Source: Spongiivirga sp046524175
GTDB lineage: Bacteria > Bacteroidota > Bacteroidia > Flavobacteriales > Flavobacteriaceae
Length of the DNA: 64,000 nt
Assembly (NCBI RefSeq): GCF_046524175.1
Contig: NZ_JBEFZF010000008.1
Span: 1 to 64,000 of the forward strand
Reading direction: 5' to 3'
This document shows positions 60,418-64,000 of the stretch, in pieces. Under the pieces are notes generated by a model, which ran no database searches, was not told the origin of the DNA, and saw only the letters and a program-made list of their open reading frames with translations. Position 1 is the stretch's first letter. Each line of letters begins with the position of its first letter. Position numbers and translations under genes: made by a program.

Positions 60418-60438
60418 AAGTCGAAAGTCAAAAGTTAA
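60418..60438. repeat. Three-unit 7-bp tandem repeat (AAGTNNA)
   Basis: AAGTCGA, AAGTCAA and AAGTTAA follow each other without a gap. It lies in the 248-bp gap upstream of hisS. It is one of three heptad tracts in the window. Confidence 0.55.
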
Positions 60439-60528
60439 CGAATCAAACTTCTAAATGTTATTTTTTGTATTTCCGATTTCGTTTTTCAAATTTATTTTAG
60501 TGCGGATTAAGTTTTTACTTAAAAACCT

Positions 60529-60544
60529 CTCGACTCCGCTCGAG
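60529..60544. repeat. Hairpin repeat CTCGA-CTCCGC-TCGAG
   Basis: CTCGA (60529-60533) and TCGAG (60540-60544) flank CTCCGC. Motifs like this with a following GTGACA are interspersed in many Bacteroidetes genomes. Its role is unknown. Only one copy is seen in this window. Confidence 0.45.
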
Positions 60545-60600
60545 GTGACATCCTACTTCCTATCTCGTTTTTTGTATTGGTTCTTGTCTTTTGCCCCTTT

Positions 60601-60625
60601 CCTATTGCCTATTGCCTATTGCCTA
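60601..60625. repeat. 7-bp tandem repeat CCTATTG x3
   Basis: Three perfect CCTATTG units and a partial fourth (CCTA). It lies immediately before and into the end of the gene at 60631 on the opposite strand; the gene's stop is just beyond it. The surrounding gap 60383-60630 holds no gene I can support. Confidence 0.6.
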
Positions 60626-60630
60626 AAAAA

Positions 60631-61107
60631 TCAATCAACATTGATTAGTTGATCAAACCAATTGAATAATTCCCCTTTGGTGATGACTGCTCCTTTCTTA
60701 ATCAACTCAAAGCGGTCTTTGTTCTTGTCTTCAGTATATGATTTAGATGCGGTCATCATCTCTACCTGATCGGTCAAGAAATTTTTCTTGAACCACGCGA
60801 AACCATCCTTAGTGGTCAAATCGATACTCGGATTCAGCACTTTTACAGCGATTAACCTCATTTGATGATCATCTAAAAAAAATAGATGCATCTGACTCGA
60901 AGAAATATTTTCTAAATATTCTACCCGGCTTAAAACGCCCTCCCAGATGAGATCACTGAATACATCTAATTCTTGTTCAGCAACTTCAGGTTTACTGGCT
61001 TTTATATCTTTCCACTCTTCCGCAGTAATCGATTGCGTAGCCAAAAAATTAATAAATTCTTGGTGTAGCTCTTCAAACTGTTCTTTTGTTAATCGCTCGT
61101 ACTTCAT
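60631..61107 (-). CDS. Conserved Flavobacteriia protein (possibly DUF6495)
   Basis: A 158-residue soluble acidic protein starting MKYERLTKEQFEELHQEFIN with the region QSITAEEWKDIKASKPEVAE and the end TKGELFNWFDQLINVD. It resembles a small family next to hisS in related genomes that I believe is DUF6495, with moderate certainty. It has no signal peptide or visible catalytic motif. The function is unknown. Confidence 0.75.
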   Translation of the reverse strand: MKYERLTKEQFEELHQEFINFLATQSITAEEWKDIKASKPEVAEQELDVFSDLIWEGVLSRVEYLENISSSQMHLFFLDDHQMRLIAVKVLNPSIDLTTKDGFAWFKKNFLTDQVEMMTASKSYTEDKNKDRFELIKKGAVITKGELFNWFDQLINVD

Positions 61108-61134
61108 AGCTCATTTCTAAATCGATGCAAAAGT

Positions 61135-61166
61135 AAAAAGGCTGCACGATTATGCACAGCCTTTTT
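61135..61166 (-). terminator. Terminator after the TonB-dependent receptor
   Basis: GGCTG (61140-61144) and CAGCC (61157-61161) form the core stem, with a possible inner TGC/GCA, flanked by A5 and T5. On the minus strand it follows the receptor stop at 61227; it may also act on the plus strand. Confidence 0.65.
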
Positions 61167-61226
61167 AAAATTATTTGATGTTATTCATCAACCGCTACAA
61201 GATTTTAGAAATCTTGCCAGTTACAT

Positions 61227-64000
61227 TTAATTAAATATATAACGAACACCAACTTGGGCTCTCCATCTTGAATTTAACGAGGTATTTGCTGAGAATGTTT
61301 CTCGTTGATTAGGATCATAGGTAAACGTTGGAGTATTGGTCGCATCTACAGATACTCCTAATACTTGATCAAATACCGGTTGATCGATTACACCCCACTC
61401 AGAATTAATCAAGTTACCAAAGTTTAAAATATCTAAACTGATTTGAAACTTATTATTCTCGCTTACTTTAATATCCTGTAATATTTTAATATCCCAACTA
61501 CTTCTCCAAGGTGCTAATCCCGCATAGCGCTCGGCATAGCTGCCACGGTTATCACTTAGGTAATCATCTTGTCGAATAAACGCTTCAAAGGCCTCTGCTT
61601 GACCCGCTCCAGAAAAATTCATTTGCTGCACTTCTGCCGAGGTCGGGATATAAAGAAGGTCGTTAATTGAAGAACCGTCGCCATTAATGTCTCCTCCATA
61701 AATATAATTAAAGCGACCACCTTGAGCATACTCAAAGAATGTTGAAATGGTAGTTCCTGTTTTGAATTCTTTAGAAATAACCCCAATTAAGCGATGTGTA
61801 TCGCCATATCTAGAAAAAGATAACACATCGTTATTAGCATCCCCAACTACCGCATTACCTGCAAATGCATCACCGGTAATTTCGGCGTCGACTGAATTTA
61901 CTTCTTTAGCATTTAAATACGAATATGCCATCATTGCATACAATCCATTATCCCAGTTTTTCTGTGCCTTTATAGAGGCATTGATAATGCGTCCTTGATC
62001 AGAGTTTGTGAAAACGAAGCCACTGTTACCAATATCAGAAGCCGCATATCGTGCTCTGTTATCTCCTGGAGCATTTAATGCTGCTGAAGGAGGACGTAAT
62101 CCCCAATTTTGTACGTGCGCTGCATTCAAATCTTTTGTATAAGAAGCATCCGCAGTAAGTACTAATCCGTTATCAAAAGCCTTGTCTACACCTATATTGG
62201 TTCGCCATACTTGTGGCCACTGGAATTCAGGATCGACCGCTTGATAGAAGAAAAAGTCTAAACCTTGTACCTGGTTTCCTAACCATACAAAAGGAAAACG
62301 ACCCGTAAACAAGCCTGAACCACCTCGTAATTGAAGTGTGTTGTCTCCTTTTACATCCCAGTTGAATCCAACTCTTGGCGACGCCAAGAACTTGTTGTTT
62401 GGCAATTGCTCAGAGTTAATAAGTGTTTCTTGCCCTGTATTTGGATTGAAGTACTGAATGTTAGGCTGATAGGTAAATGGTTTTCTAGCGATATTCTCTT
62501 GAATCTTTTCCCGCGTATCAAAATACAATGGTTTGTCAAAGCGAACACCATAAGTCAGTTTAAAATCTTCAGTCACATCCCATTGGTCTTGCGCATAGAA
62601 AGAGAACTGGCCTACATTCGTTTCGGCCAATGACCAACCTCCAGGATTTCCAATTCCTGCTGCATTTGAAGCATTAAATGTTGCGATTGCGCTATTAAAA
62701 GCTGCTTGTAACCCGCCCGAATTAGCAAAGTTCTGAAAATCCGCTACGGAACCTGCCGTTGGGAAGAAAACTCCTTGCGCTCCGTAAGCTCCTAAATTAA
62801 ATGAGTTGTCGAACTGGAATTTTTCAAAAGAGAAGCCTACCGTAAAGGTGTGGTTTCCTTCAAAAAAGTTCATATTATCAGTGATCTGAAATACTTTTTG
62901 CTCTAACCTATTGTTGATAGAAAATGGCTCGTGACCTGCAATGATATAGTTACTTCCCGCCCCATCTTGAATCGTGATACTCGGTGCAGGTGAAGAAAAC
63001 GGATTTCTAAAATCGTCAAAAAACGTATATCCAACTTGTAATTTATTGGTCGCTTTTTCTGATAAAGTCGAGTTCAATTCTAGTTGAAAAGATGAAATAT
63101 TGTTATTAATCTCGTATCCGGCGTTTGCAAATTGAAGGGTTGCTAAACTCGGGCCGCGAAACTGTATCGCATTTCTGTTAGCAGGCAAACCTCTAGACGC
63201 ATTTAAGAAATTATAGATTAAGGCAAGTCGGTTATTATCATTAATGTTCCAATCTAATTTGAAAATTCCTTTGGTCGACTCTGAATCATAATTAAAGTTT
63301 TCAAATCCGCCTGGATTATAAAAAATATCATTTCCTTGGGCATCTTGACCCACAACCACCTGACGAAGAATGTTGTCAACCAACTGCAAATCCGCAAGTG
63401 CAACACGCGATTCATTAATCGCTCCTGATCCTCTGTTTGGAATAAAACCATCAGTACCTAACTCGGTACGGTCATCTCTTTCAAAGTTGGCATAGAAGAA
63501 CAATTTATCCTTAATAATAGGCCCTCCTATACTAATACCATATTGCGTTTGCTCTAGTCCGGTTTTGGTGATATCATCTCCGTTGATCTTTCCTCCGGTT
63601 AAGTCATCATTCCTAAAGAAGCCATAAACCGTACCTCTAAATTCATTGGTACCACTCTTAGTTACGGCATTTACAGAAGCACCGGTAAAACCAGATTGCG
63701 TTACATCATAAGGTGCTGTTGTAACCTGTATTTGTTCAATCGCTTCAATAGAAATTGGTGTTGCATTCGTTTGCCCACCCGGTTGTGCAGCATCTAATCC
63801 AAACGGATTATTGAAGATGGCACCGTCCAGTGAAAAGTTATTGTATTGATCATTTCTACCGCCAAAAGACCCTGCACTCGCGGTAGGCTCTAATCTCGTG
63901 AAATCGTTAGTAGACCTAGAAATAGTTGGTAGTCTAGTAAGTTCTCTTCTTCCCACACTAGTTTCAGCTCCAGTGCGGTCATTACCAAAAGTACCAGACT
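61227..64000 (-). CDS. Oar-like TonB-dependent outer-membrane receptor, C-terminal part (cut by window edge)
   Basis: A partial gene; the reading frame is open through base 64000, so the N-terminus is outside. The visible 923 residues hold part of the plug (PTISRSTNDFTRLEPTASAG, SIEAIEQIQVTTAPYDVTQS, GFTGASVNAVTKSGTNEFRG) and the C-terminal barrel. It ends GVRYIFN, an outer-membrane terminal Phe followed by Asn. This layout fits the Oar-like group of Bacteroidetes with a carboxypeptidase-regulatory N-terminal domain. The GTG at 63956 is internal, not a start. The ligand is unknown. Confidence 0.88.
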   Translation of the reverse strand, partial: SGTFGNDRTGAETSVGRRELTRLPTISRSTNDFTRLEPTASAGSFGGRNDQYNNFSLDGAIFNNPFGLDAAQPGGQTNATPISIEAIEQIQVTTAPYDVTQSGFTGASVNAVTKSGTNEFRGTVYGFFRNDDLTGGKINGDDITKTGLEQTQYGISIGGPIIKDKLFFYANFERDDRTELGTDGFIPNRGSGAINESRVALADLQLVDNILRQVVVGQDAQGNDIFYNPGGFENFNYDSESTKGIFKLDWNINDNNRLALIYNFLNASRGLPANRNAIQFRGPSLATLQFANAGYEINNNISSFQLELNSTLSEKATNKLQVGYTFFDDFRNPFSSPAPSITIQDGAGSNYIIAGHEPFSINNRLEQKVFQITDNMNFFEGNHTFTVGFSFEKFQFDNSFNLGAYGAQGVFFPTAGSVADFQNFANSGGLQAAFNSAIATFNASNAAGIGNPGGWSLAETNVGQFSFYAQDQWDVTEDFKLTYGVRFDKPLYFDTREKIQENIARKPFTYQPNIQYFNPNTGQETLINSEQLPNNKFLASPRVGFNWDVKGDNTLQLRGGSGLFTGRFPFVWLGNQVQGLDFFFYQAVDPEFQWPQVWRTNIGVDKAFDNGLVLTADASYTKDLNAAHVQNWGLRPPSAALNAPGDNRARYAASDIGNSGFVFTNSDQGRIINASIKAQKNWDNGLYAMMAYSYLNAKEVNSVDAEITGDAFAGNAVVGDANNDVLSFSRYGDTHRLIGVISKEFKTGTTISTFFEYAQGGRFNYIYGGDINGDGSSINDLLYIPTSAEVQQMNFSGAGQAEAFEAFIRQDDYLSDNRGSYAERYAGLAPWRSSWDIKILQDIKVSENNKFQISLDILNFGNLINSEWGVIDQPVFDQVLGVSVDATNTPTFTYDPNQRETFSANTSLNSRWRAQVGVRYIFN

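Noticed and set aside
60455..60652. 65-codon Phe/Leu-rich ORF on the plus strand
   Set aside because: It runs through the intergenic hairpin and the CCTATTG tandem repeat and into the end of the opposite gene, so it reads repeats rather than a protein.
61227..63956. GTG at 63956 as the start of the TonB-dependent receptor
   Set aside because: The frame stays open to base 64000 and the residues before it (TGAETS) match receptor plug sequence, so the gene is cut by the window edge.
1..64000. CRISPR arrays, insertion sequences, prophage, integrases, toxin-antitoxin or secretion-island genes
   Set aside because: I looked for repeat-spacer patterns, transposase and integrase motifs and found none. 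The window looks like stable chromosome.

Overview
The window is chromosomal DNA from a member of the Flavobacteriaceae (phylum Bacteroidetes), probably a marine genus. The evidence is AT-rich DNA, no obvious Shine-Dalgarno sequences, several TTG/GTG starts, promoters of the Bacteroidetes form TTTG-N19..21-TAnnTTTG, and many families typical of the group (DUF4294, DUF4290, DUF6090, DUF2911, an Oar-like TonB-dependent receptor, MoaC-MoaB fusion, NrfD-linked Nap). I assign no species. I see no prophage, insertion sequence, CRISPR array or integrase; most of the window is ordinary chromosome.

Layout. 1-350: two leftward promoters that probably drive a stable-RNA operon outside the window. 350-9000: DUF4294 protein, M42 peptidase, Nudix hydrolase, a CNB-CBS-DUF294 protein with a DnaQ-like exonuclease, and a three-gene acyl-CoA carboxylase operon. 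9.1-22.6 kb: ArfB, secreted proteins, a large BNR-repeat protein, an ATP-grasp enzyme, a PIG-L deacetylase / 39-residue membrane protein / sodium symporter operon, DUF2911, a beta-propeller protein and an aquaporin. 22.6-25.2 kb: SRPBCC-SDR-photolyase operon. 25.5-36.9 kb: MurA, DUF4290, DUF493, RecQ, Fmt, HU, AlgH, a class IV aminotransferase, a START-like protein, a sigma-region-4-like protein, MoaCB and a ModE-type regulator. 37.2-43.5 kb: periplasmic nitrate reductase operon without NapC, NapG or NapH. It has an internally duplicated tetraheme NapB, a tetraheme lipoprotein, and an NrfC/NrfD pair that probably takes electrons from menaquinol.

43.6-57.6 kb: an outer-membrane pair, then a long leftward locus. 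It contains two paralogous lipoproteins (one at each end), a potassium-channel-like protein, an RND permease, adaptor and TolC (the TolC fused to a periplasmic-binding domain), two small secreted paralogs, a TerB-like protein, a LytS/LytT two-component pair and two small ORFs. A direct repeat with 21-bp periodicity lies upstream of the promoter of the first of these genes and is a candidate LytTR operator.

57.8-59.0 kb: tRNA-Met with a degenerate upstream copy interrupted by a GC-rich palindrome, then three tandem, related, single-membrane-span microproteins of 53-55 residues. These are the best candidate here for an undescribed system. 59.0-64.0 kb: HisS, a small conserved protein and a TonB-dependent receptor cut by the right edge. 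Two near-identical ATGAC-N4-GTCAT palindromes, one before nap and one before the sigma-like gene, suggest a shared Crp/Fnr-type regulon.
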